DNA of 12,211 nt from an uncultured Neisseria sp. (GCA_947097615.1 CAMURX010000035.1:1-12211), one strand, 5' to 3'; shown: positions 1 to 6,245, numbered from the stretch's first letter. Numbers and translations are program-made. The notes: a model not told the origin generated them from the sequence alone.

Positions 1-236
1 TCGGTAATTCAGTGCTTGCCATTTGTCATTTATTGGGTCGTAAACAAGCAAATCATTTTCAATAATAAACTTATTTATAAAATTGATGAACTCATTATCA
101 TCAGCACAAATATTGCAATATATAATATTTCCAATTCAATCGCAAAGTTTAGGCCGCATTTGGTGCCGGTATACGACCAATAGGCATACTGCCGTTTCTG
201 CGTTTCGCCACTCTTGCGGTAAACGGTGGCAAACTT
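1..236 (-). pseudogene. AT-rich, frameshifted remnant of an unrecognised gene
   Basis: I do not recognise this gene. Read on the minus strand, one frame after a TAG at 237-239 gives KFATVYRKSGETQKRQ, then AYWSYTGTKCGLNFAIEL. Reading then has to shift frame near 131-132 and goes on as GNIIYCNICADDNEF, INKFIIENDLLVYDP and INDKWQALNYR to the window edge. Restoring one G in the GG run joins the frames (…IEL-GNIIYC…), so a one-base deletion is the simplest explanation. There is no start codon after the TAG, so the 5' end is also missing. Both halves have protein-like composition, and the left 130 bases are far more AT-rich than the nearby genes, as expected of acquired DNA. Small acidic AT-rich proteins of this look occur among toxin-immunity genes in Neisseria, but that is a guess from appearance only. 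Confidence 0.45.
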
Positions 237-312
237 CTATGCGGGACGGGCAAGCTGTTTGCGCTTTGCCACGCCATTTCTTTTCCCTTTGCTCCAACTG
301 CGCAAATCCGGT

Positions 313-324
313 TTCAGACGGCCT
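313..324 (-). repeat. DNA uptake sequence, single, overlapping the ppk2 stop
   Basis: AGGCCGTCTGAA read on the minus strand. It encodes the last two residues (Ala-Val) and the TGA stop of ppk2. Confidence 0.9.
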
Positions 325-1159
325 CTTCGTCTTCCTGCACGGCGTCGCGCTGCGCCTGTGCGCCGTAGTAGTCGTCGACCATGCGGCAGCTGCGTTCGGG
401 TTCGCGGTAGCCGCCCGCTTTGTCGCGCGGGGGGAAGGAGACGTCGGGGGCGGGCAGGTGGCTGTAGGGGATTTGCGCGAGGAGGTGGCGGATGATGTTG
501 AGGCGGGCGGTGCGTTTGTCGTTGCTGTCGGCGACGAACCACGGCGCCCAGGAAGTGTCGGTGGCGGCGAGCATATCGTCGCGCGCCTGCGAGTAGTCGT
601 ACCAGCGGCGGTAGGATTCGATGTCCATCGGTGAGAGTTTCCAGATTTTGCGCGGGTCGGCGATGCGGTTTTTCAGACGGCGCTCCTGCTCGGCCATGTC
701 GATTTCCAGCCAATATTTGAGGAGGAGGATGCCGCTGTCGGTGAGGGCTTTTTCAAAGAAGGGCATGATGGCGAGGAACTGGCGGCAGTCGTCTTCGCTG
801 CAAAAACCCATTACTCGTTCGACACCTGCCCTGTTGTACCAGCTGCGGTCGAAGATGACGACTTCGCCGGCGGCGGGCAGATGGGGGACGTAGCGTTGCA
901 GGTAAATTTGGCTTTTTTCGCGCTCGGTGGGGGTGGGCAGGGCAACAGTGCGGAAGATGCGGGGGCTGACGCGTTCGGTGAGGGCTTTGATGGTGCCGCC
1001 TTTGCCCGCGCCGTCGCGGCCTTCGAAGAGGATGCAGACTTTGAGTCCTTCGTGCTGCACCCAGCGTTGCAGGGCGACGAGTTCGCCGTGCAGGTGCTTG
1101 AGTTCTTTCAGGTATTTTTTCAGGCTGATTTTTGCTTTTTTCTTGGTTTTGCTGTTCAT
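314..1159 (-). CDS. ppk2: Polyphosphate kinase 2 (PPK2 family)
   Basis: Cytoplasmic kinase of 281 aa that transfers phosphate between inorganic polyphosphate and nucleotides. Residues 46-56 (EGRDGAGKGGT) are the Walker A loop typical of PPK2, and residues 100-110 (VVIFDRSWYNR) are its Walker B/lid segment. The later stretch with KYWLEIDMAEQERR and KLSPMDIESYRRWYDYSQA is also characteristic of single-domain PPK2. The start at 1159 (MNSKTKKKAK) follows GGAG about 7 bases upstream; an upstream in-frame extension to 1294 would run through a DUS hairpin and was rejected. The last codons and the stop lie inside a DUS. The gene is downstream of the pot operon on the same strand but separated by two DUS hairpins, so it is probably transcribed alone. 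Whether it prefers ADP/GDP or AMP cannot be told from sequence by eye. Confidence 0.93.
   Translation of the reverse strand: MNSKTKKKAKISLKKYLKELKHLHGELVALQRWVQHEGLKVCILFEGRDGAGKGGTIKALTERVSPRIFRTVALPTPTEREKSQIYLQRYVPHLPAAGEVVIFDRSWYNRAGVERVMGFCSEDDCRQFLAIMPFFEKALTDSGILLLKYWLEIDMAEQERRLKNRIADPRKIWKLSPMDIESYRRWYDYSQARDDMLAATDTSWAPWFVADSNDKRTARLNIIRHLLAQIPYSHLPAPDVSFPPRDKAGGYREPERSCRMVDDYYGAQAQRDAVQEDEEAV
672..681 (-). repeat. DUS core inside ppk2
   Basis: The 10-mer GCCGTCTGAA, preceded by GC rather than AG, read on the coding strand of ppk2 within ERRLKN codons. Confidence 0.85.
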
Positions 1160-1171
1160 GTTTATGCTCCT

Positions 1172-1230
1172 TTGTCGGGTGGTTGCGGAAGGGGCGGAAG
1201 ATAGCATATCCGCGCTTTGCTCCCAAGCGG
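1172..1230 (-). promoter_or_regulatory. Possible ppk2 promoter region
   Basis: Read on the minus strand, TTGGGA is followed after 17 bases by TATCTT, each matching 4 of 6 consensus bases, about 40 bases ahead of the ppk2 start. This is a weak match and the only sigma70-like pair I see between the DUS hairpin and the gene. Confidence 0.3.
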
Positions 1231-1234
1231 CGGG

Positions 1235-1273
1235 AGGCCGTCTGAAAGATGGGGACGGGGTTTCAGACGGCCT
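1235..1273. repeat. Inverted DUS pair (hairpin) upstream of ppk2
   Basis: AGGCCGTCTGAA at 1235-1246 faces TTCAGACGGCCT at 1262-1273, giving a stem of at least 12 bp. A T-rich run (TTTGTTTG) follows only on the plus side, so it is not an obvious terminator for the minus-strand genes. Confidence 0.85.
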
Positions 1274-1344
1274 TTGTTTGCCGGTACAGGCCAAGCTCGG
1301 AACACACGATAATCGGCGTTTGGGCGCGGACTCCGTTGCAAAAA

Positions 1345-1386
1345 GAGGCCGTCTGAAAAGTCCTTATCGGGCTTTCAGACGGCCTC
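1345..1386 (-). terminator. DUS-hairpin terminator of the pot operon
   Basis: DUS copies at 1346-1357 and 1374-1385 form a long stem (GAGGCCGTCTGAAAAG against CTTTCAGACGGCCTC). Read on the minus strand it lies 35 bases after potI and is followed by CTTTTTGC, so it has the shape of a rho-independent terminator. Confidence 0.75.
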
Positions 1387-1420
1387 TGTGCCGTTTGCGG
1401 CGGCGTGCCGCCAAGGGGGT

Positions 1421-2314
1421 TTAGTGGTGGATAGCCTGTTCGAGTGCCAGTTTTTCCTGCCTCTCGGCTTCGGCGGCTTCGCGTTCGCGGCGGGTGGCGT
1501 GGCGCATCATGTACCAATTGAGGACGATGACGAGTGTGCCGACAACGCCGATGATGATGGTAGCCAAAACGTTCATCTGCGGGTCGAGGCCAAGTTTGAT
1601 GCGCGAGAAGATGACCTGCGGCAGGGTGGACGAGCCGGGGCCGGACAGGAAGGAGGTAATCACCAAATCATCGAGCGACAGGGTGATGCCGAGCAAAAAG
1701 CCCGAGGCGATGGCGGGGGCAATCAGAGGCAGGGTGATGACGAAGAAGATTTTCAGCGGCCGCGCGCCCAAGTCCATCGCCGCTTCTTCCAGCGACTGGT
1801 CGAGCTCGCTCAGGCGGGCGCGGATAAGGACGGTGATGTAGGCCATGCACAGGGTGGTGTGGCCGAGGAAGATGGTGAAGAAGCCGTTGCCCAGCCAGTC
1901 TTGGCGGCCGAATATTTCCTGAATCATGCCCTGTACTTGGATGATGAGCAGCAGCATGGACAGGCCGGTGATGACGTCGGGCATCACCATCGGCGCGGAC
2001 ACCATGCCGGCAAACAGGGTGCTGCCGCGAAAACGTTTGATGCGGGCGAGGGCATAGCCCGCCAGCGTGCCGAGGACGACGGCGGCCAGCGAGGAGGCGA
2101 CGGCGATGCGCAGCGACAGCCAGGCGGCTTCGAGGATTTGGTCGTTGTCCAGCAGCTTGGCATACCATTTGGTGGAGAAGCCGCCCCAAATGGTGACCAG
2201 CTTGGATTCGTTGAAGGAATACACCACCAACACAATCAGGGGGATGTAGAGGAAGGCCAGGCCGAGGAAGAGCATGGCACGCAGAAACCAAGAGGTGTTT
2301 TGCCGTTTAGCCAT
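1421..2314 (-). CDS. potI: Polyamine ABC transporter permease PotI
   Basis: Inner-membrane permease subunit of 297 aa that pairs with PotH to carry putrescine/spermidine-type polyamines into the cell. The first membrane segment is at about 12-32, with more hydrophobic segments at about 70-90, 100-130, 145-165, 190-220 and 250-270. The EAA loop that contacts the ATPase is at 176-184 (EEAAMDLGA). The ending, rich in Glu and Arg, is cytoplasmic. The start overlaps the last 8 bases of potH, and GAAGGAGG inside the potH end is its Shine-Dalgarno, so translation is coupled. Length is close to E. coli PotI (about 281 aa). The substrate is inferred from family resemblance; the sequence does not separate putrescine from spermidine. 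Confidence 0.93.
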   Translation of the reverse strand: MAKRQNTSWFLRAMLFLGLAFLYIPLIVLVVYSFNESKLVTIWGGFSTKWYAKLLDNDQILEAAWLSLRIAVASSLAAVVLGTLAGYALARIKRFRGSTLFAGMVSAPMVMPDVITGLSMLLLIIQVQGMIQEIFGRQDWLGNGFFTIFLGHTTLCMAYITVLIRARLSELDQSLEEAAMDLGARPLKIFFVITLPLIAPAIASGFLLGITLSLDDLVITSFLSGPGSSTLPQVIFSRIKLGLDPQMNVLATIIIGVVGTLVIVLNWYMMRHATRREREAAEAERQEKLALEQAIHH

Positions 2315-3281
2315 TTTTGCCTCCTTCTTCCAGCTGGCGGGTTTCGTAGCGGTGGTAGAGCGTGATGGGGAAGACCAGCAGCAGCACCATGACGACGGCC
2401 AGCGCGGAAGCCAGCGGCCAGTTGTTCTGCTCGAAGAAGGTCATCCACAGCACTTTGCCTATCATCAGGTTGTCCGAACCGCCGACCAGATCGGGGATGA
2501 CGAACTCGCCGACGGCAGGCACGAACACCAGCATCGAACCGGCGATAATGCCCGCTTTCGACAGCGGCAGGGTGATCGAGAAAAACGCCTTCACCGGCCC
2601 CGCGCCCAAATCGGAAGCGGCTTCGAGCAGGCGGTGGTCGAGTTTGATAAGCTGGGTGTAGAGCGGCAGGATCATAAAGGGCAGATAGGCGTATACCATC
2701 ACCAGTTGCAGCGAGAAGGCGTTGTAAAACATATCGAGCGGCTCGCTGATGATGCCGTATTTCATCAGCAGGTGGTTGATGATGCCGTTGGAGCTGAGCA
2801 GCCCCATCCAGGCGTAGACGCGCAGCAGGAAAGACGTCCAAAACGGCAGCATGATGGCCAGAAGCAGGCCGTTGCGGTAGGCCGGTTTGGCGCGCGAAAT
2901 GGCATAGGCCATCGGATAGCCGACAAGCAGGCAGATCAGGGTGGTGAGGCAGGCGGTTTTTACCGACGACCAATAAGTGCGCAGATACATATTGCTGTTG
3001 CCGTCGGCGGACGAGAGGCCGAACATCTGCGACAGCGTGCCGCCGAAGTTTTGGAAGATTTCCTTGTAATTCTGCGTGACAACGTGCAGGGCTTGTTTGC
3101 CGGTTTCGGGGTCGGTGACAAACAGGTCGGTATAGGGCGGAATCTTGATGTCCTGCTCGGCAAAGCTGATTTTTAGGACAATAAAGAAGGGCACGAGAAA
3201 CAGCAGCAGCAGCCAAACATAGGGCACGCCGATGACGAATTTGCCCCCGGGACGCAGGCGGCGTTTGATATTGACGGACAT
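2307..3281 (-). CDS. potH: Polyamine ABC transporter permease PotH
   Basis: Inner-membrane permease subunit of 324 aa, partner of PotI. A hydrophobic segment at about 17-37 is followed by a periplasmic loop of about 60 residues (41-100), then membrane segments near 105-128, 137-160, 190-210, 235-260 and 290-310. The EAA loop is LEAASDLGA at 219-227. The PAVGEFVIPDLVGG stretch is typical of PotH/PotB. The gene starts 13 bases after the potG stop. In that gap the potG stop TAG, an AGGAGG Shine-Dalgarno and a DUS are fused, with the DUS touching the ATG. It overlaps potI by 8 bases. Confidence 0.94.
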   Translation of the reverse strand: MSVNIKRRLRPGGKFVIGVPYVWLLLLFLVPFFIVLKISFAEQDIKIPPYTDLFVTDPETGKQALHVVTQNYKEIFQNFGGTLSQMFGLSSADGNSNMYLRTYWSSVKTACLTTLICLLVGYPMAYAISRAKPAYRNGLLLAIMLPFWTSFLLRVYAWMGLLSSNGIINHLLMKYGIISEPLDMFYNAFSLQLVMVYAYLPFMILPLYTQLIKLDHRLLEAASDLGAGPVKAFFSITLPLSKAGIIAGSMLVFVPAVGEFVIPDLVGGSDNLMIGKVLWMTFFEQNNWPLASALAVVMVLLLVFPITLYHRYETRQLEEGGKNG

Positions 3282-3293
3282 TTCAGACGGCCT
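3282..3293 (-). repeat. DUS forming part of the potH ribosome-binding site
   Basis: AGGCCGTCTGAA on the minus strand ends directly before the potH ATG. Its first three bases complete the AGGAGG Shine-Dalgarno (3291-3296), which also overlaps the potG stop codon (3295-3297). Confidence 0.9.
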
Positions 3294-3294
3294 C

Positions 3295-4413
3295 CTAGCG
3301 GGTCAGCGGGGTGGGCTGGTTTTCCGGCCAGTCGAGATACACCTCGTCGCCCCAGGTCGGCGGCGTGAGGTTGCGCACATACCAGTAGGGCGCGGGCACC
3401 TGGCTTTTGACGATGCGGCCGCTGTCGGTCTGCACGTGGTAGATGGCGTAGCTGCCGAGGTAGGCGATGTCTTTCACCGTGCCCTTCGCCCAGTTGTGCG
3501 TGTCGCGGTGCGCCGGTTTTTCCTTGTGCAGGTCGATGTCTTCGGGGCGGATGCTCACCCAGATGGTCTGCCCCGTTTCGGCCTCGAATTTCTGGTCGGT
3601 GTAGACCTTGCTCGGCAGCTCGGGGCAGTCGATCAGGGCGTGCTCGTCGTCTTTGTGCGCCACTTTGCCCTCGAAAATGTTGGTTTCGCCGATAAATTCG
3701 GCGGTGAAGCGGCTGTTGGGATAGTCGTAGATATTGCTGGGCGTGTCGACCTGCTGCAGTTCTCCGTCGGACATAATCGCCACGCGGGTGGCCATGGTCA
3801 TTGCTTCTTCCTGGTCGTGCGTCACCATGATGCAAGTAACGCCCACTTTTTCCAGCGTATTCACCAGTTCGAGCTGGGTTTGCTGGCGCAGCTTTTTGTC
3901 GAGCGCGCCCAAGGGTTCGTCCAGCAGCAAAAGCTTCGGCCGTTTCGCCAGCGAACGCGCCAGGGCGACGCGCTGCTGCTGGCCGCCGGAGAGCTGGTGC
4001 GGCTTGCGCTTGGCGTATTTCGTCATCTGCACGAGACGCAGCATTTCGTCGACGCGCTCTTGGATTTCGGTGGGCGGCACTTTGTCCTGTTTCAGGCCGA
4101 AGGCGATGTTCTGTTCTACGGTCATGTGCGGGAACAGGGCGTAGCTTTGGAACATCATATTGATGGGACGCTCGTAGGGAGCGAGGGCGGTGATGTCCTG
4201 GCCGTCGAGGATGATGCTGCCTTCCGACGGCGTTTCCATACCGGCCAGCATGCGCAGCAGCGTCGACTTGCCCGAGCCGGAGCTGCCGAGCAGGGCGAAG
4301 ATTTCATGTTGTTGAATATCGAGGCTGATATGTTTGACGGCGAAGTTTTCACCGAATTTTTTGACCAGCCCCCTGATTTGCAGGTAGGACTGTGCGGCGG
4401 ATTCTGTGGTCAT
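3295..4413 (-). CDS. potG: Polyamine ABC transporter ATP-binding protein PotG
   Basis: Cytoplasmic ATPase subunit, 372 aa (E. coli PotG is about 377), driving uptake through PotH-PotI. Walker A is GSSGSGKST at 43-51, the Q-loop Gln is at 89, the signature LSGGQ at 141-145, Walker B LLLLDEP at 161-167 and the switch His at 199 (VTHD). The C-terminal third (about 240-372), with FIGETNIFEG and SIRPEDIDL, is the TOBE regulatory domain of the polyamine/iron/maltose importer class. The start at 4413 (MTTESAAQ) has GGAG about 8 bases upstream; the longer open frame to 4593 would run into a Correia-like repeat and adds no family-like sequence. It is the first gene of potG-potH-potI. The substrate-binding protein gene (potF/potD) is not in this window. 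Confidence 0.94.
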   Translation of the reverse strand: MTTESAAQSYLQIRGLVKKFGENFAVKHISLDIQQHEIFALLGSSGSGKSTLLRMLAGMETPSEGSIILDGQDITALAPYERPINMMFQSYALFPHMTVEQNIAFGLKQDKVPPTEIQERVDEMLRLVQMTKYAKRKPHQLSGGQQQRVALARSLAKRPKLLLLDEPLGALDKKLRQQTQLELVNTLEKVGVTCIMVTHDQEEAMTMATRVAIMSDGELQQVDTPSNIYDYPNSRFTAEFIGETNIFEGKVAHKDDEHALIDCPELPSKVYTDQKFEAETGQTIWVSIRPEDIDLHKEKPAHRDTHNWAKGTVKDIAYLGSYAIYHVQTDSGRIVKSQVPAPYWYVRNLTPPTWGDEVYLDWPENQPTPLTR

Positions 4414-4528
4414 TTCACATGCTCCAAAGAAACTCGATACCGGCTGGAACGGAACTCGAAAGGTGGATGTGTAAGCCGGCAATGCGGGGGGAAGCGATTG
4501 TCCGTTCGGCATTGTCCGGCTGCGGAAA
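4414..4528 (-). other. potG 5' leader, unique part
   Basis: A stretch without genes between potG and the Correia-like element. Apart from the potG Shine-Dalgarno (GGAG) at its left end I see no open frame or hairpin of note. It would be transcribed as leader RNA from the promoter at 4647-4675. Confidence 0.5.
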
Positions 4529-4634
4529 TATAGTGAAACAAAATGGGAAAGATACAAGGCAGCAAGCCGCAGACAGTATGGGTAATACGGCAAGGCGCAG
4601 CACCGCCGTAGATTTTCTGTTTTGTTTCGCTATA
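4529..4634. mobile_element. Correia repeat-like element (CREE, short class) with variant ends
   Basis: A 106-bp element with terminal inverted repeats TATAGTGAAACAAAA (left) and its inverse TTTTGTTTCGCTATA (right), one mismatch in 15. The inside resembles the Correia core as I remember it: AAGCCGCAGACAGTA-like and TACGGCAAGGCG blocks followed by an ACCGCCGTA segment. The length fits the short (about 104-108 bp) class of these non-autonomous Neisseria elements, which duplicate a TA target. The usual end reads TATAG(T/C)GGATTAA; here GAAACAAAA replaces it, so it is a divergent subfamily or a related MITE. It lies in the leader of potG, about 115 bases before the start codon. Confidence 0.8.
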
Positions 4635-4651
4635 AAAAAGCGGCGTATTAT
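4622..4651 (+). promoter_or_regulatory. Possible outward promoter at the right end of the Correia-like element
   Basis: TTGTTT in the right terminal repeat (4622-4627) is followed after 18 bases by TATTAT (4646-4651). Outward promoters at Correia ends are known in Neisseria. Downstream on this strand there is no gene, only the DUS hairpin at 4741 and the antisense of the hemerythrin gene. Confidence 0.3.
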
Positions 4652-4675
4652 ATGGGCGGCCTTGCGCGGGGGCAA
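4647..4675 (-). promoter_or_regulatory. Predicted sigma70 promoter of potGHI
   Basis: On the minus strand TTGCCC (4675-4670), 17 bases, then a perfect TATAAT (4652-4647). Transcription would begin near 4640, a few bases before the Correia-like element, so the element would be carried whole in a leader of about 225 nt. Confidence 0.6.
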
Positions 4676-4740
4676 ACGGATTCGGCCAAAGCTGCCGATA
4701 TCGCCGCCTTGTAGGCCGAAAAGCAACAGCGCGGCAGGCT

Positions 4741-4782
4741 GAGGCCGTCTGAAAGCCGGTTTTCCCGTTTTCAGACGGCCTC
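4741..4782. terminator. Inverted DUS pair after the hemerythrin gene
   Basis: DUS at 4742-4753 and 4770-4781, stem GAGGCCGTCTGAAA against TTTCAGACGGCCTC. It lies 22 bases after the hemerythrin stop on the minus strand. A T-rich tail (TCTTTATTTA) is present only in the plus direction, so termination of the minus gene is plausible but not typical. Confidence 0.55.
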
Positions 4783-4804
4783 TTTATTTATCCGATGCAG
4801 GTTT

Positions 4805-5419
4805 TCAGCGCCAGATTTTCAGGTTCTGAATGCTTTGGCGCGCTTTGGCAAACAGGTCGGTGTCTTCACGGCCGCCCTGCCCTTCTTCTGCGGCGGCCTT
4901 ATCGGGCGCGGGTGCGTCGTCGGCGAGGGTGGCGAACGCGGCATGTGCGTGGCGGCGCGGTTGGGCGAAGGCGGCGTTGACGGCACGCTCGGCAGCCAAT
5001 TCCTCCTGCTCTTTCTGCTGCTGCACCAGATATTTTTGCACAATGGGGATAAAGCCGCGGTCGTGGTGGCTGATGTGGGTGAACAACCAGGATTGCAGCA
5101 GATCGAGCAGCTCCTGCCCGATGTCTTCTCCGCTGCTGTGGGCGGCCTGCATTTCGCCTACTTTGTCGACGAAGCGGCGGTGTATCTGCTTGTGCTGGCG
5201 GCTCAGGGGATAGCCCGCGTCGTCCATCAGCTTTTCTTCATCGGTGAAATGTTCGACGGTGTAGCGTATCAGGTCGCCGATAATCCGCCCTTCGGCGGCG
5301 GTGTCTTTGTTTTGGTTGGCTTCGTAAAGTTCGTTCAGGCAGCGCACGAGGATTTTGTGCTGCTCGTCCACCTGTCCGATGCCGGTGTCCAAATCCGGCG
5401 TCCAGTCGAAAAAGTTCAT
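4805..5419 (-). CDS. Bacteriohemerythrin with C-terminal extension
   Basis: Non-heme di-iron oxygen-binding protein, 204 aa, cytoplasmic. All seven iron ligands of the family are present: H21, H57, E61, H76, H80, H115 and D120, in DEQH, EHFTDEE, HKQIH and HISHHD contexts. The N-terminal FFDWTPDLDTG is typical. The family usually ends near residue 135. Here about 70 more residues follow: a charged helix with Gln/Glu runs (131-147), an Ala/Pro-rich linker, and a short end LFAKARQSIQNLKIWR that may be a docking helix. The start at 5419 is set by the conserved N-terminus and a GGA 8 bases upstream. A longer frame from a TTG at 5497 would place an FNR-like operator and -10 inside the gene and was rejected. 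It probably stores, delivers or senses O2; its partner is unknown. Confidence 0.92.
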   Translation of the reverse strand: MNFFDWTPDLDTGIGQVDEQHKILVRCLNELYEANQNKDTAAEGRIIGDLIRYTVEHFTDEEKLMDDAGYPLSRQHKQIHRRFVDKVGEMQAAHSSGEDIGQELLDLLQSWLFTHISHHDRGFIPIVQKYLVQQQKEQEELAAERAVNAAFAQPRRHAHAAFATLADDAPAPDKAAAEEGQGGREDTDLFAKARQSIQNLKIWR

Positions 5420-5456
5420 GGCGTTTTTCCGTTGTTGTTGTTTTTCAAAACGCGCC

Positions 5457-5497
5457 ATTCTAGCGGCACGGCACAAAACGCCCTTAATCCAGGTCAA
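5457..5497 (-). promoter_or_regulatory. FNR-type operator and -10 of the hemerythrin gene
   Basis: Read on the minus strand, TTGACCTGGATTAA (5497-5484) matches the FNR/Anr consensus TTGAT-N4-ATCAA at 8 of 10 fixed positions. After 21 bases comes TAGAAT (5462-5457), a 5/6 match to the -10. The operator centre would be near -41, the class II activation position. No normal -35 is needed or seen. The leader would be about 30 nt. This suggests induction at low oxygen, which suits an oxygen-binding product. Confidence 0.6.
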
Positions 5498-5520
5498 ACA
5501 ATGCGTCCGCGCAATTAAAG

Positions 5521-5559
5521 AGGCCGTCTGAAACCCGGTTTCGGGTTTTCAGACGGCCT
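5521..5559 (-). terminator. DUS-hairpin terminator of the MlaC-family gene
   Basis: DUS at 5521-5532 and 5548-5559; the stem extends inward through ACCCG/CGGGT with one bulge and a 4-base loop. On the minus strand CTTTAATT follows. It lies 14 bases after the stop of the MlaC-like gene and ahead of the hemerythrin promoter, isolating the two. Confidence 0.7.
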
Positions 5560-5573
5560 TTTGGGAAACGCGG

Positions 5574-6170
5574 CTAGTCCGCCCGTTTCAAGCCTTTGTT
5601 TTTCACCGTTTCGATCATGCCGTCGATGCCTTTTTGCGCGATCAGCTCGCCGAACTGGTTGCGGTAGACGGTGACGATGCCCACACCGTCCACCTGGATA
5701 TTGTAGAGTTTGTATACCCCGCCGCTCGGATAGAGCTGGTAGGCCACTTCATACCGTTTGCCCTCGGGCGTGCGGATTTCGGAATAAACGTCGGTTTTGC
5801 CGCCGCGCTCCGTTATTTTCGGCAGCACCTTCACCTCGGCGCGGCGCGCGCCCATCATCGCCGAACGGGCATACATCCTGATCAGCATGCCTTTAAACGC
5901 ACGGACAAACTCCTGCTTCTGTCGCGCGTCAAACTGCCGCCACGGCTGGCCGACGGCCATTGCCGAGAGCCGCTCGTAATCCAAAAAGCGGTCGGCATAC
6001 TGCTCCACGCTGCGGATTCTCTGCTGCTCGTCCAAAGACGTATTTTTCACAATGCCCAACACATCCTCGATATTGCGGCGCACCTGCTGCTGCGCGGGAT
6101 GGTTTTCCGCCGCCTGCACGGCGGGCGCCGCAGCCAAAACGGCGCATACTGCATAACGGTATGCAAACAT
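5574..6170 (-). CDS. MlaC/Ttg2D-family periplasmic phospholipid-binding protein (stand-alone)
   Basis: A 198-aa exported protein of the MlaC family, which ferries phospholipids across the periplasm between outer-membrane and inner-membrane Mla complexes. Residues 1-21 are a signal peptide ending AVQA before AEN. Family-like stretches are the N-terminal VRRNIEDVLGIVKN, then MAVGQPWRQFDARQKQEFVRAFK, and near the end YRNQFGELI…GIDGMIETVKNK. The length is slightly under E. coli MlaC (211 aa). RBS AAAGGA precedes the ATG by 6 bases. The usual neighbours (mlaF, mlaE, mlaD, mlaB) are absent, and the gene is bounded by DUS hairpins on both sides, so this may be a second, solitary copy; I therefore leave the symbol empty. 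Confidence 0.85.
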   Translation of the reverse strand: MFAYRYAVCAVLAAAPAVQAAENHPAQQQVRRNIEDVLGIVKNTSLDEQQRIRSVEQYADRFLDYERLSAMAVGQPWRQFDARQKQEFVRAFKGMLIRMYARSAMMGARRAEVKVLPKITERGGKTDVYSEIRTPEGKRYEVAYQLYPSGGVYKLYNIQVDGVGIVTVYRNQFGELIAQKGIDGMIETVKNKGLKRAD

Positions 6171-6191
6171 AAGCTATCCTTTCTTGTGTTC

Positions 6192-6207
6192 TCCGGGCAC
6201 ACCCGGA
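6192..6207 (-). other. Small hairpin in the leader of the MlaC-like gene
   Basis: TCCGGG and CCCGGA around a 4-base loop, about 20 bases before the start codon. It may affect the 5' end of the mRNA; nothing more can be said. Confidence 0.3.
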
Positions 6208-6245
6208 ACGCCGCACACTCTACCAGCCCGCGCCACGCCGTGCAA

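Noticed and set aside
1160..1294. Upstream-extended start for ppk2
   Set aside because: The extension translates a DUS hairpin and intergenic DNA; the start at 1159 has a good GGAG.
1388..4533. Long plus-strand open frames opposite potI, potH and potG (to 433 codons)
   Set aside because: They are antisense shadows of GC-rich genes: composition is low-complexity (runs of G, D, Q, H, V) and no family motifs appear, while the minus strand carries complete known families.
4414..4593. Upstream-extended start for potG
   Set aside because: The extra 60 codons run through the potG RBS into the Correia-like repeat and have no PotG-like sequence.
5420..5497. Upstream TTG start for the hemerythrin
   Set aside because: It would put the FNR-like box and the -10 inside the gene, and the family N-terminus begins at MNFFDW.
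4805..5518. Plus-strand frame opposite the hemerythrin
   Set aside because: An antisense shadow without known motifs; the minus strand has all seven iron ligands.
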